NCBI GenBank assembly: GCA_903888655.1
Contig: CAISUR010000339.1
Location: forward strand, 1 to 12,104
Reading direction: 5' to 3'
Source: an uncultured Bacteroidota bacterium
GTDB taxonomy: Bacteria; Bacteroidota; Bacteroidia; Flavobacteriales; Flavobacteriaceae
DNA length: 12,104 nucleotides
This document shows positions 6,538-11,970 of the stretch, one piece after another. Position 1 is the first letter of the stretch. Each line of letters starts with the position of its first letter. A program made the position numbers and the translations under genes. Under the pieces are notes generated by a model that ran no database searches, was not told the origin of the DNA, and saw only the letters and a list, made by a program, of their open reading frames with translations.

Positions 6538-7747
6538 TGTCTTTGAGTATTTTAGTTAATTCCTGTTGCGTTATTTGTCCATCTGTAAACATTTGGAAAT
6601 ACAAATTGTAAACTGCTTGTTGCGTTGTTGTTTTGGTCTGCTCGTTGTCGCTAAATACAGGTAAATGTGAAAAGTCAATCGTTATTTTATTCTCCCAATT
6701 AAAGTAGTTGGATATTTTATCACAGAAAGAATTTGCTAATGGCTCGATTGTATTTTGAATAGCTTCTATTAGCGCCATTTGTCTATTGGCAAATTTTGCG
6801 GTTTCCTTATCTAAATTTTGAAATTCTTTAGGAACGTTGTATTTATTATAAATCGGACGAGCATACTCGACTAACTTCTCGTTAAATTTGATATTTTCAA
6901 GCCCACTTGAAAGAGGCATTGATTTTAATGGAAGCATCGAAAACATAACCCCCATTGAATTAGTTCCTATCCCTGTTTCACGTAATTGATTTTCAAGTAA
7001 ATCCTTATGTGTAGTACTTATTGGCTCTCCATCACTATTATATTGACCTGTAAAAACCGTTGAATCTAATCCTAAATCATCGTTTTTAGCATTATCTAAT
7101 GACACTAAAATAGAACCAGAGCGTTTGATTAAGTTTTCGTCTCCTTGAAGTGCTAAAGAGTAATTTTGAATGTGTTTTTCTAAAGATAAAAGTCTTGAAA
7201 CTCCGATATAAGGCTTTGTTGAGTTTTGACGCACATCTATAAACGGAATGACATCAGTATATTTAATTCCGCTAAATTGATAAGGCTCGTAATTGAAAGA
7301 GATTTCTTTTTTGTTTGTGAAAAAATTCCAAAAAGTACTTTCTGAATTCCATTGAATTAAATCAGGATCACAATTATATAAACTTGTTTTTGTAGAACCA
7401 TCTAATCGTTTTTCAAACCCTACCGATGTACTTTTTGGGACAATATAATTCCATCCATGTGAATAATGGTAGTACAACCATTCTTTTATAAATTGTTGGA
7501 AATTTTGATTTTCGTTTGGATTTTTTAAAAGGGCAATTAACGCATCAGTCTCGGTAACATTGTTGCCCTTTTGATCAAGTGATTTTAAAATGCCACTTGA
7601 TAATATTTCAGCATAAAACGTGATAACACCATCGATAGGTTCGACAGTTTGCGCTAAACGAGTATAAAAGTTTTGATTTATCGATTCCCAAGCCGTAGAG
7701 AAAATGGCTTTGAAAATCATTGAGTTATTGTCTCCTAATGGAGCCAA
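6521..7747 (-). CDS. Phage portal protein
   Basis: This protein (408 aa from the TTG at 7747) forms the dodecameric ring at the head vertex through which DNA is packaged and ejected. The sequence TRLAQTVEPIDGVITFYAEI (about 29-48) fits the early conserved helix of HK97-type portals. ALLKNPNENQNFQQFIKEW, then HGWNYI, is the typical run of L-x-x-P-N, a helix and a G-N/W-x-Y-I segment. VPKEFQNLDKETAKFANRQM and the following helix are the conserved C-terminal stem and wing region. The start is uncertain: the frame is open upstream to 7840 and reads IGFFESLLNRN just before, which looks like a normal portal N-terminus, but no ATG exists there. Possible starts are this TTG, ATG at 7720, or a non-standard codon near 7810. 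It is the first gene after the promoter at 7851-7858. Confidence 0.85.
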   Translation of the reverse strand: MAPLGDNNSMIFKAIFSTAWESINQNFYTRLAQTVEPIDGVITFYAEILSSGILKSLDQKGNNVTETDALIALLKNPNENQNFQQFIKEWLYYHYSHGWNYIVPKSTSVGFEKRLDGSTKTSLYNCDPDLIQWNSESTFWNFFTNKKEISFNYEPYQFSGIKYTDVIPFIDVRQNSTKPYIGVSRLLSLEKHIQNYSLALQGDENLIKRSGSILVSLDNAKNDDLGLDSTVFTGQYNSDGEPISTTHKDLLENQLRETGIGTNSMGVMFSMLPLKSMPLSSGLENIKFNEKLVEYARPIYNKYNVPKEFQNLDKETAKFANRQMALIEAIQNTIEPLANSFCDKISNYFNWENKITIDFSHLPVFSDNEQTKTTTQQAVYNLYFQMFTDGQITQQELTKILKDNGIIM

Positions 7748-7850
7748 CCCATTGACCTGATTTGATGAATGAGGAATATTACGATTTAATAAGCTTTCAA
7801 AAAATCCTATCTCATAATGGTCGTAATCGGTATTGGTTAATTATTTGATA

Positions 7851-7858
7851 CAAATGTA
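7851..7858 (-). promoter_or_regulatory. Likely promoter -7 element for the structural operon
   Basis: The minus strand reads TACATTTG, an exact match to the Bacteroidota -7 consensus TAnnTTTG. It lies about 45 nt after the terminator of the 120-aa gene and about 110 nt before the portal TTG, where a promoter would be needed for the portal-to-tape-measure operon. No convincing TTG -33 element is seen 17-23 nt upstream, so its strength is uncertain or it may need an activator. Confidence 0.55.
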
Positions 7859-7904
7859 ATTATTATTTTTATTTATTCTTAATTAACACAAAATATTTTT
7901 GTAT

Positions 7905-7937
7905 AAAAAAACCCATCATGATTAAATGATGGGTTTT
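7905..7937 (-). terminator. Intrinsic terminator of the 120-aa gene
   Basis: Arms 7926-7937 and 7908-7919 form a perfect 12-bp stem with a 6-nt loop. The minus strand continues into a run of seven T. It starts 14 nt after the stop of the 120-aa gene and ends upstream of the promoter at 7851-7858, separating that gene from the structural operon. Confidence 0.85.
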
Positions 7938-7950
7938 AAAGTTTTTCGAT

Positions 7951-8313
7951 TTATAAAAGAGTTAATATTTCTTGTGAATCATTTATTAAATTCAATTCGT
8001 GTTCCGCTGAATCTATAACCATTTGATAAAATTCTTTTTGGGTAAATTTTGTTTCTTGACTTTCTCTAATTAGATAGTTTGCTATTGCTCTTTCAGGTTG
8101 GTCAGTATCATTATTAATTTCATTTGATAAAGAATATTTAGAAAAATTATAATCTTTATTAATTGGCTCAATAAAAAACTCATCGTTATAAAGTTCAACT
8201 ATTTTTCTAATACATTTTTTATAGCCCCCATCTTCAGCTGATAAAGTTATAGTATTTTCATCCATATCTAAAATAATACATTTCCCAAATCTTTTATGAT
8301 AAACTATATTCAT
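7951..8313 (-). CDS. Unknown 120-aa protein with possible Tudor/SH3-like start; moron candidate
   Basis: I do not recognise this protein as a named family. Residues 3-40 (IVYHKRFGKCIILDMDENTI, then SAEDGGYKKCI) follow a pattern found in small SH3- or Tudor-like barrels at the ends of some helicases and in CarD-type proteins: V-x-H-x-x-F-G, a strand, an acidic turn, a strand and G-G-x-K-x-x. A polar linker follows (about 55-75, DYNFSKYSLSNEIN), and the C-terminal half (75-120) is helical and acidic. The gene stands alone: an intrinsic terminator ends 20 nt before its ATG and another begins 14 nt after its stop. There is no room for a promoter between the upstream terminator and the ATG, so the message must come through that terminator. 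This is a moron-like layout; nucleic-acid or RNA polymerase binding is a guess from the barrel-like start. Confidence 0.6.
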   Translation of the reverse strand: MNIVYHKRFGKCIILDMDENTITLSAEDGGYKKCIRKIVELYNDEFFIEPINKDYNFSKYSLSNEINNDTDQPERAIANYLIRESQETKFTQKEFYQMVIDSAEHELNLINDSQEILTLL

Positions 8314-8333
8314 AATATTTATTTTTAAATGTT

Positions 8334-8364
8334 AAAAAAAATGGGGAGTTGTTTATACTCCCCA
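8334..8364 (-). terminator. Intrinsic terminator or attenuator before the 120-aa gene
   Basis: Arms 8357-8364 and 8342-8349 pair as an 8-bp GC-rich stem (TGGGGAGT with ACTCCCCA) around a 7-nt loop, followed on the minus strand by eight T. It is a textbook intrinsic terminator, yet no gene ends just upstream of it: the nearest upstream stop is at 8562, with its own terminator at 8526-8553. It therefore ends either a short RNA or the leader of the 120-aa gene. Confidence 0.85.
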
Positions 8365-8379
8365 AGTGTTCAAAAGTTG

Positions 8380-8403
8380 TGTTTCAACAGGCAATGTTTC
8401 AAC
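8380..8403 (-). repeat. Tandem 9-bp repeat at the start of the short transcript
   Basis: GTTGAAACA occurs twice on the minus strand (8395-8403 and 8380-8388), 15 nt from start to start. A related TTGAACA occurs at 8368-8374. The copies sit just downstream of the -7 element, where an operator or an RNA-binding site could act. Two copies are too few and too close to be a CRISPR array. Confidence 0.5.
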
Positions 8404-8410
8404 CACAAAT

Positions 8411-8418
8411 CAAATATA
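8411..8418 (-). promoter_or_regulatory. Likely promoter -7 element of the short transcript
   Basis: The minus strand reads TATATTTG, an exact TAnnTTTG match. It lies in the non-coding gap 8314-8561, downstream of the terminator at 8526-8553 and upstream of the one at 8334-8364. A TTG -33 element at the usual distance is not clear; that region holds a T-rich inverted repeat instead. Confidence 0.5.
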
Positions 8419-8428
8419 CAATCGTATT

Positions 8429-8456
8429 TTGATATAAAAAAACGTGTTTTTATCAA
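8429..8456 (-). promoter_or_regulatory. Imperfect inverted repeat upstream of the -7 element
   Basis: TTGATA (8429-8434) and TATCAA (8451-8456) flank an inner inverted repeat AAAAAC-GT-GTTTTT (8437-8450). Counting inwards, 11 bases of each arm match if a 4-nt insertion in one arm is allowed. It sits roughly 10-38 nt upstream of the -7 element, a natural place for an operator. The AT-rich setting makes chance inverted repeats more likely, so confidence is low. Confidence 0.35.
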
Positions 8457-8525
8457 TTCAATCTATTTAGATTTCATTAAATTTAATTCTATTAAAAGTT
8501 TTTATAATTTATAATAATTCTATAT

Positions 8526-8553
8526 AAAAAACCGCATCGGTTAAAATGCGGTT
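8526..8553 (-). terminator. Intrinsic terminator of the terminase-to-DUF3127 operon
   Basis: Arms 8546-8553 and 8530-8537 (AACCGCAT with ATGCGGTT) form an 8-bp stem with an 8-nt loop, followed by six T on the minus strand. It begins 8 nt after the stop of the DUF3127 gene and closes the transcription unit that enters from the right. Confidence 0.8.
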
Positions 8554-8561
8554 AGTTTTGT

Positions 8562-8816
8562 TTATTCAATCTTCCATCCTTGTATTTGTGAAAACCATCG
8601 CCCATTGCTTTCAGAACCTCTCAAATTTATCTGAACTTTTACTTCTTGACCTACTTGCAAGTTATCTAGCAAAGATGTTTTATCCTTTACAAAGTCAATC
8701 GGAAGCTTTTGAGGATATTGTTCGGCAGTTTCAACTACCAATAATCTTTTTGTAAATCCGTTTTGTCCTACGCTTTCTGTTTGTCCAACTAAGACAACTT
8801 TTCCTGTAATTTCCAT
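8562..8816 (-). CDS. DUF3127 OB-fold-like protein
   Basis: This 84-aa protein matches what I know of DUF3127, a small family common in Bacteroidota and their phages and thought to have an OB-like beta-barrel fold. The hallmarks are all here: an opening MEITGKV strand, FTKRLLVVET near 21-30, a central DFVKDKTSLLDNLQVGQEV (41-59), INLRG at 63-67, and an aromatic closing strand (GRWFSQIQGWKIE). Members are suspected to bind single-stranded nucleic acid by fold analogy; I know of no direct proof. It begins 2 nt after the stop of the small membrane protein gene and is followed by a terminator, so it is the last gene of its unit. Its place between terminase and portal is unusual, since such proteins more often lie with replication genes. 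Confidence 0.8.
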   Translation of the reverse strand: MEITGKVVLVGQTESVGQNGFTKRLLVVETAEQYPQKLPIDFVKDKTSLLDNLQVGQEVKVQINLRGSESNGRWFSQIQGWKIE

Positions 8817-8818
8817 GT

Positions 8819-9034
8819 TTATTTATTGTGTTTAAAATTAAAATAACGCCTTACAACATAACCCCTAAGGAAAGAAGCTATAAAGAAAACTATTGTAATG
8901 ATTATGTTCTGACTAAACGTAACAGGAATATTCATCATTGGGTAAAGGAATATTTGAATTAAGAAACTCGTTATAATTCCAATTACAATATTCGTTACAC
9001 TCTCTACTGCTGACTGCTTTTTGGTTTGCGACAT
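8819..9034 (-). CDS. DUF7220-like small membrane protein
   Basis: This 71-aa protein has two predicted transmembrane segments, about 15-32 (NIVIGIITSFLIQIFLYP) and 42-57 (QNIIITIVFFIASFL), separated by a short turn. It has a polar N-terminus (MSQTKKQSAVESVTN) and a basic C-terminus (RRYFNFKHNK), so both ends probably face the cytoplasm. The start MSQ-x-x-K-x-SAVESVTN, then a helix, a loop with T-x-x-QN and a final F-x-RGYV-x-RR is the pattern I associate with DUF7220, a phage-encoded family of unknown function. It begins 2 nt after the previous gene stops and ends 2 nt before the DUF3127 gene. A holin or membrane-exclusion role is possible but has no direct support. Confidence 0.75.
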   Translation of the reverse strand: MSQTKKQSAVESVTNIVIGIITSFLIQIFLYPMMNIPVTFSQNIIITIVFFIASFLRGYVVRRYFNFKHNK

Positions 9035-9036
9035 AA

Positions 9037-9201
9037 CTAACTATCCAATTCAAAGTTACACACGCACACTACAAGCCAAATAACACTAACGGCAATAGAG
9101 TTATAGTTTAATAATATCGGTTGTAATCCTTGAATAAGGCATACTCCCAATATAAAAATACAAAGGTATTTTATGATAAGTACAAAGGTTCTCGGTTTCA
9201 T
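9037..9201 (-). CDS. 54-aa membrane protein
   Basis: An ATG at 9201 opens a 54-codon frame that ends at TAG, 2 nt before the start of the next gene. The ATG overlaps the stop of the zinc-ribbon gene in the arrangement ATGA, a strong sign of coupled translation. The product is very hydrophobic: a basic start (MKPRT), a segment at about 6-24 (FVLIIKYLCIFILGVCLIQ) and a second at about 35-49 (SIAVSVIWLVVCVCN), with a short hydrophilic turn between and an acidic end (FELDS). Cys occur at 14, 21, 46 and 48. Without it the gap 9035-9197 would be unexplained. No family is recognised; with the following 71-aa protein it forms a pair of adjacent two-helix membrane proteins. Confidence 0.7.
   Translation of the reverse strand: MKPRTFVLIIKYLCIFILGVCLIQGLQPILLNYNSIAVSVIWLVVCVCNFELDS
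9160..9189 (-). repeat. Direct 9-bp repeat inside the 54-aa gene
   Basis: TACAAAGGT (plus strand) occurs at 9160-9168 and 9181-9189, 21 nt apart. Both are within the 54-aa gene. The copy at 9160-9168 also creates a TAnnTTTG match on the minus strand, so an internal promoter or operator is conceivable. Chance within coding sequence is just as likely. Confidence 0.25.
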
Positions 9202-9482
9202 GGTTTCCTTTTGTTTAAGTTACTAATGTTTGATTTTTTGAAAGTTATATTTTCAGCCGAATAAAGAGCGTCTTTACTTTTTCGCTTATAGTCAATTGAA
9301 ATATTGTTTTGGTTGTCTATAGTTAGCCAATTATGGCATGAGTGACATTTGATTTGATGATTTCCACCAGTTAAACTAAACTCAATAATTGAAACAGCTT
9401 TCATATTGTCGAAAACTACTTTGTTGTCTTTTAGTTTCGCAACTACAAAACTACACGATGGGCATTGGAGGTTTTTACACAT
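9198..9482 (-). CDS. Com-like zinc-ribbon protein
   Basis: This 94-aa protein has two CxxC knuckles, Cys7-Pro-Ser-Cys10 and Cys46-His-Ser-Cys49, in the setting LQCPSCSFVVAKL and IKCHSCHNWLTI. This is the layout of a small zinc ribbon, and the second knuckle followed by an aliphatic strand is close to that of phage Mu Com, an RNA-binding translational activator of the mom gene. The C-terminal 40 residues are basic and polar (DYKRKSKDALYSAENI, ending NKRKP), suitable for nucleic-acid contact. It starts 3 nt after the preceding stop and shares an ATGA overlap with the membrane protein gene downstream. Zinc binding is a fair inference from the Cys pattern; translational control by it is speculation. 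Confidence 0.65.
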   Translation of the reverse strand: MCKNLQCPSCSFVVAKLKDNKVVFDNMKAVSIIEFSLTGGNHQIKCHSCHNWLTIDNQNNISIDYKRKSKDALYSAENITFKKSNISNLNKRKP

Positions 9483-9485
9483 AGG

Positions 9486-9773
9486 TTACGCCTTTTTTTG
9501 ATTAGTGAACTTACTAAAATAATGGTCTCTTATACCTTCAATAAGTGATATTACAGTTAGTTCAAGTTCTGTTTTAGGTTGTTCTATTTTAGTCATCGTG
9601 CCCGATTCTGTATTTACCAAATAACTAATAGGTTTCAGCTCTTCTGACTTTAATAAAAAATCAAAATATATTTTAGTGTCTCTATTAAATCCGTCTATTG
9701 CTTTTTCTAATTCTTCACATATTGGAAGATTAAATCTAGGGTTTGGAGTGTATTTTATTCTTTTCGCTTCCAT
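9486..9773 (-). CDS. Unknown 95-aa protein
   Basis: This protein opens with a basic segment (MEAKRIKYTPNPRF), continues with two likely helices (ICEELEKAIDGFNRDTKIYF, then a charged stretch), and has a polar middle (NTESGTMTKIEQPK) and a C-terminal helix (ELELTVISLIEGIRDHYF) with a basic end. It lies directly downstream of the large terminase subunit (3-nt gap) and 3 nt upstream of the zinc-ribbon gene, so it belongs to that operon. I do not recognise a family. A terminase accessory role is conceivable from its place, but nothing in the sequence demonstrates it. Confidence 0.6.
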   Translation of the reverse strand: MEAKRIKYTPNPRFNLPICEELEKAIDGFNRDTKIYFDFLLKSEELKPISYLVNTESGTMTKIEQPKTELELTVISLIEGIRDHYFSKFTNQKKA

Positions 9774-9776
9774 ATT

Positions 9777-11246
9777 TTAAATATATATGTTGATTAGGTT
9801 ATTTCTTTCTACAATAATGGCTAATGATGTCAAGACATCCTCAATATCTTTAAACTTATTTGTACCTACACGCTTGTAAGTAGTTACATGGTTAATGGCG
9901 TTTTCATACTGTAAACTCGGAGATTCCGATAAGAACATGAAATATTTACTAATGATATTTCCTTTGGCGTAAATCCTACTTTCTTTTGGTCCATCGGTGG
10001 TTCCACCCTTGGCAGCATAAGTTTGAGTTAATGGATATTTTGATTTGATGTGCTTCCCGTAACTATTCCCTATTCCGTCTTTTTCAATGTAAAAAGAATA
10101 CGGCTTATGTTGTTTTGCTTTCTCAATGTTCAAACTATAAGTTCCTTGCTCCACAACTATGCCATCAACTATTTTATCTTCCGGCGGTACTTGAGTATAA
10201 ATGATGTCATGAACCCAAACTTTATTAGAATGTATGTAAGCAAATACCGTTGCTGTGTAGCAATCCCCATCTTCTGCAGGGTCACAAACTGCAATGCTAA
10301 TGCCTTTTTTATCGATTTCTTTTACTTTTTTAATGTCGTATAAGTATCCTTCTTTGCTTTCGCAGTCTTGGCCATACTCAGCCAAATAACGTAAATCACC
10401 CAATCCCATTTTCTTATCGGCTAGAAACTTTTTGTTTATGTGATTTGGATGCAGCAGTCCTTCGGTATACTTGCTTTTTAATTCAGGCGGGTAAATCTTA
10501 CCATTATCCCAAGCTGGTAATATAATCCGTTTTATATCTTGCTTTACGCTTAAAACATAAGATGATGTATCTTGATTTGAAAGGCGCTGCATAATTAGAA
10601 TGTAAGGAACGTAAGCATTTTTCTTTTCACGTGTGGAGTATGATTTATAACCTTTGATACATCTTTCGGTTTCAGCATCCGACATTGAATCCTCAAAAGA
10701 CATCGGGTCATCATCAATTCTTATGTGTCCATGATCTCCAATGATGGCGCTTTTGGTTGTATATTGTCGTCTTGCTCCGCCGTGAGTGTTCTTAATTCTA
10801 AGAACTGCCTTACTATCATATCGAACTTTAATTTCTGGAAAGAATCGATTGTATTTTTCGCCTGTTACAATATCTCTGAATTTTTGAGAGAACTCTGTTG
10901 CGTTGGTCGAGGAAATGGTATTGCAAAGAATTACACAATCAGGCTTTCTAGTCCATATCCAAGCAGGAAACATAATACTTGCAATTGTGGATTTTGTTGT
11001 TCCAGGGCAAATGTTACCTAAAAGGTCGTTATTTTCTTTATCGCCATGTATTACTCCTTCGGCTATTTTCTGCAATTCGTCACAAAGAAATTCAACATGC
11101 CAATTTAAAACTAGTGTATCAGGAATAATCACATCCCAAAACTCACAGAAGAACTCAAAAAAACTATGTCGTAAGTCAATAGCTCTCCGTTTAGTGAGCA
11201 ATGCTTCTAGTTCGATTTTTTCTTCTTCTGTGAGGTTATCTAGCAT
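9777..11246 (-). CDS. Terminase large subunit (packaging ATPase and nuclease)
   Basis: This 489-aa protein is the motor that cuts concatemeric phage DNA and pumps it through the portal into the head. The ATPase part shows a Walker A-like loop near 80-87 (CPGTTKST), a Walker B segment near 174-181 (HIRIDDDPM) and a coupling motif near 219-223 (MQRLS). The nuclease part has the three acidic clusters of the RNase H-like fold: Asp322 (AVCDPAEDGD), Glu388 and Asp390 (YIEKDGIGN), and Asp467/Asp470 (KDIEDVLTSL). Length and order agree with phage large terminases of the Terminase_6 type. The start ATG at 11246 comes 3 nt after the stop of the 103-aa gene. No small-terminase gene with a helix-turn-helix is apparent upstream in the window. 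Confidence 0.92.
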   Translation of the reverse strand: MLDNLTEEEKIELEALLTKRRAIDLRHSFFEFFCEFWDVIIPDTLVLNWHVEFLCDELQKIAEGVIHGDKENNDLLGNICPGTTKSTIASIMFPAWIWTRKPDCVILCNTISSTNATEFSQKFRDIVTGEKYNRFFPEIKVRYDSKAVLRIKNTHGGARRQYTTKSAIIGDHGHIRIDDDPMSFEDSMSDAETERCIKGYKSYSTREKKNAYVPYILIMQRLSNQDTSSYVLSVKQDIKRIILPAWDNGKIYPPELKSKYTEGLLHPNHINKKFLADKKMGLGDLRYLAEYGQDCESKEGYLYDIKKVKEIDKKGISIAVCDPAEDGDCYTATVFAYIHSNKVWVHDIIYTQVPPEDKIVDGIVVEQGTYSLNIEKAKQHKPYSFYIEKDGIGNSYGKHIKSKYPLTQTYAAKGGTTDGPKESRIYAKGNIISKYFMFLSESPSLQYENAINHVTTYKRVGTNKFKDIEDVLTSLAIIVERNNLINIYI

Positions 11247-11249
11247 AGA

Positions 11250-11561
11250 TTATTCAGCAATATAATATTGTTGTGGTCTTAGGTACTCTTTTACCTCTCC
11301 GTTTTCAATTGAAAAATCATTTACTTTACCTTGTCTCGGTTTTTCTTCGCATCTAACTGCATAATGAATTTGACATCCTGCAACAATTACATGGTTTTCT
11401 TCCGTTCCAACTTTAGCAAACCAATTAGAACTCCTAACATTTGTTTTTATTCCCAAAATAGCATCGCTTACTATTTCAACTTCTCCATAAACCCCTCTAT
11501 ATTGTTTTCCATCAGGAGCAAAAAACCAATTATCAGTTGTTATTAAATATTTTCCTTTCAT
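11250..11561 (-). CDS. Unknown 103-aa beta-rich protein upstream of terminase
   Basis: This protein begins MKGKYLITTDNWFFAPDGKQY, then GVYGEVEIVSDA. I recognise this beginning from small proteins of Flavobacteriaceae prophages, but know no function. The middle carries mixed beta strands (GIKTNVRSSNWFAKVGTEEN, then HVIVAGCQIHYAVRCEE) and the tail is polar (PRQGKVNDFSIENGEVKEYL). Its position, directly before the large terminase with a 3-nt gap and 2 nt after the preceding gene, places it in the packaging operon. The sequence lacks an obvious DNA-binding helix-turn-helix, so I do not call it the small terminase. Confidence 0.65.
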   Translation of the reverse strand: MKGKYLITTDNWFFAPDGKQYRGVYGEVEIVSDAILGIKTNVRSSNWFAKVGTEENHVIVAGCQIHYAVRCEEKPRQGKVNDFSIENGEVKEYLRPQQYYIAE

Positions 11562-11563
11562 AT

Positions 11564-11755
11564 CTATTTAATTTTAATGTTTTTAATCACATAATCAGTC
11601 ACGTTGTTACTGCCATCGATTTCAATCATAGAAGTAAATTTCACGTCTTTTACGTCACTTAAAACGCTTACTTGCTTCGCTTCTTTTTTACTTAAATTCA
11701 TTTTGGTAACATAATGGTCAAAATGTACTTTGCTCGTTGTTACAATTGCTATCAT
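11564..11755 (-). CDS. Unknown 63-aa protein
   Basis: This small protein starts MIAIVTTSKVHFDHYV, has a basic helix-like stretch (LSKKEAKQVSVLSDV) and ends in alternating hydrophobic and charged residues (VTDYVIKNIKIK). It lies 2 nt upstream of the 103-aa gene and 11 nt downstream of the next gene to its right. The A-rich stretch AAAAAG before the ATG at 11755 is the usual start context in this genome. The function is unknown, and no family is recognised. Confidence 0.6.
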   Translation of the reverse strand: MIAIVTTSKVHFDHYVTKMNLSKKEAKQVSVLSDVKDVKFTSMIEIDGSNNVTDYVIKNIKIK

Positions 11756-11766
11756 CTTTTTGATTT

Positions 11767-11970
11767 TTAAAGTTTATGTTCTTTTGGAGCTGGCGTATAT
11801 CTGCGCTTACCAGAATATTTGTTTCTAAATTTTTGATTCTGCTCTTTGATTAGCTGGATTCTTTTGGCCTTTTCTTTTCTTGCTTGCTTATTGATTTGCT
11901 CGAGTTCTTCTAACTTCTTTGCAAAGTCAGATTTAAACAATCCGAGAAACCATTTGATTAATTTTTTCAT
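11767..11970 (-). CDS. Unknown 67-aa basic, helical protein
   Basis: This product starts with an amphipathic aromatic helix (MKKLIKWFLGLFKSDFAKK) that could sit on a membrane surface. A long charged helix follows (ELEQINKQARKEKAKRIQLI) with coiled-coil-like spacing, and the C-terminus is basic and Pro-rich (RRYTPAPKEHK). Its ATG overlaps the stop of the gene to its right by one base (TAATG). No family is recognised. The N-terminal helix could be a membrane or protein anchor; a nucleic-acid contact by the basic part is equally possible. Confidence 0.6.
   Translation of the reverse strand: MKKLIKWFLGLFKSDFAKKLEELEQINKQARKEKAKRIQLIKEQNQKFRNKYSGKRRYTPAPKEHKL

Larger units (their letters stand above)
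8334..8405 (-). ncRNA. Candidate small RNA or attenuated leader (about 70 nt)
   Basis: Between a -7 element match (8411-8418) and the intrinsic terminator at 8334-8364 lies a short stretch without any ATG-initiated reading frame. A transcript starting a few bases after the -7 element would be about 70 nt long. Its 5' part carries two copies of GTTGAAACA 15 nt apart (minus strand, 8395-8403 and 8380-8388), and its 3' part is the terminator hairpin. Either it is a free small RNA, or it is the leader of the 120-aa gene at 7951-8313, with the hairpin as an attenuator. I see no clear competing antiterminator stem. The promoter and the terminator are seen; their joint function is inferred. Confidence 0.45.

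Noticed and set aside
8380..8403. GTTGAAAC repeats resembling the end of CRISPR repeats
   Set aside because: Only two 9-base copies 15 nt apart, no spacers of proper length and no cas genes; more likely a regulatory repeat.
8314..8561. A hidden protein gene in the 248-nt gap
   Set aside because: On the minus strand the only ATG frame is a few codons long. The gap is explained by two terminators, a promoter element and a short leader.
10986..11009. Walker A loop CPGTTKST as a degenerate or dead site
   Set aside because: Variant P-loops of the form P-G-T-T-K-S-T are usual in large terminases of this kind, and all other motifs are intact.
10725..11265. Open frames on the plus strand opposite the terminase gene
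   Set aside because: They are antisense to a gene with all terminase motifs, show no start context and have compositions typical of shadow frames. The same holds for other plus-strand frames in the window.
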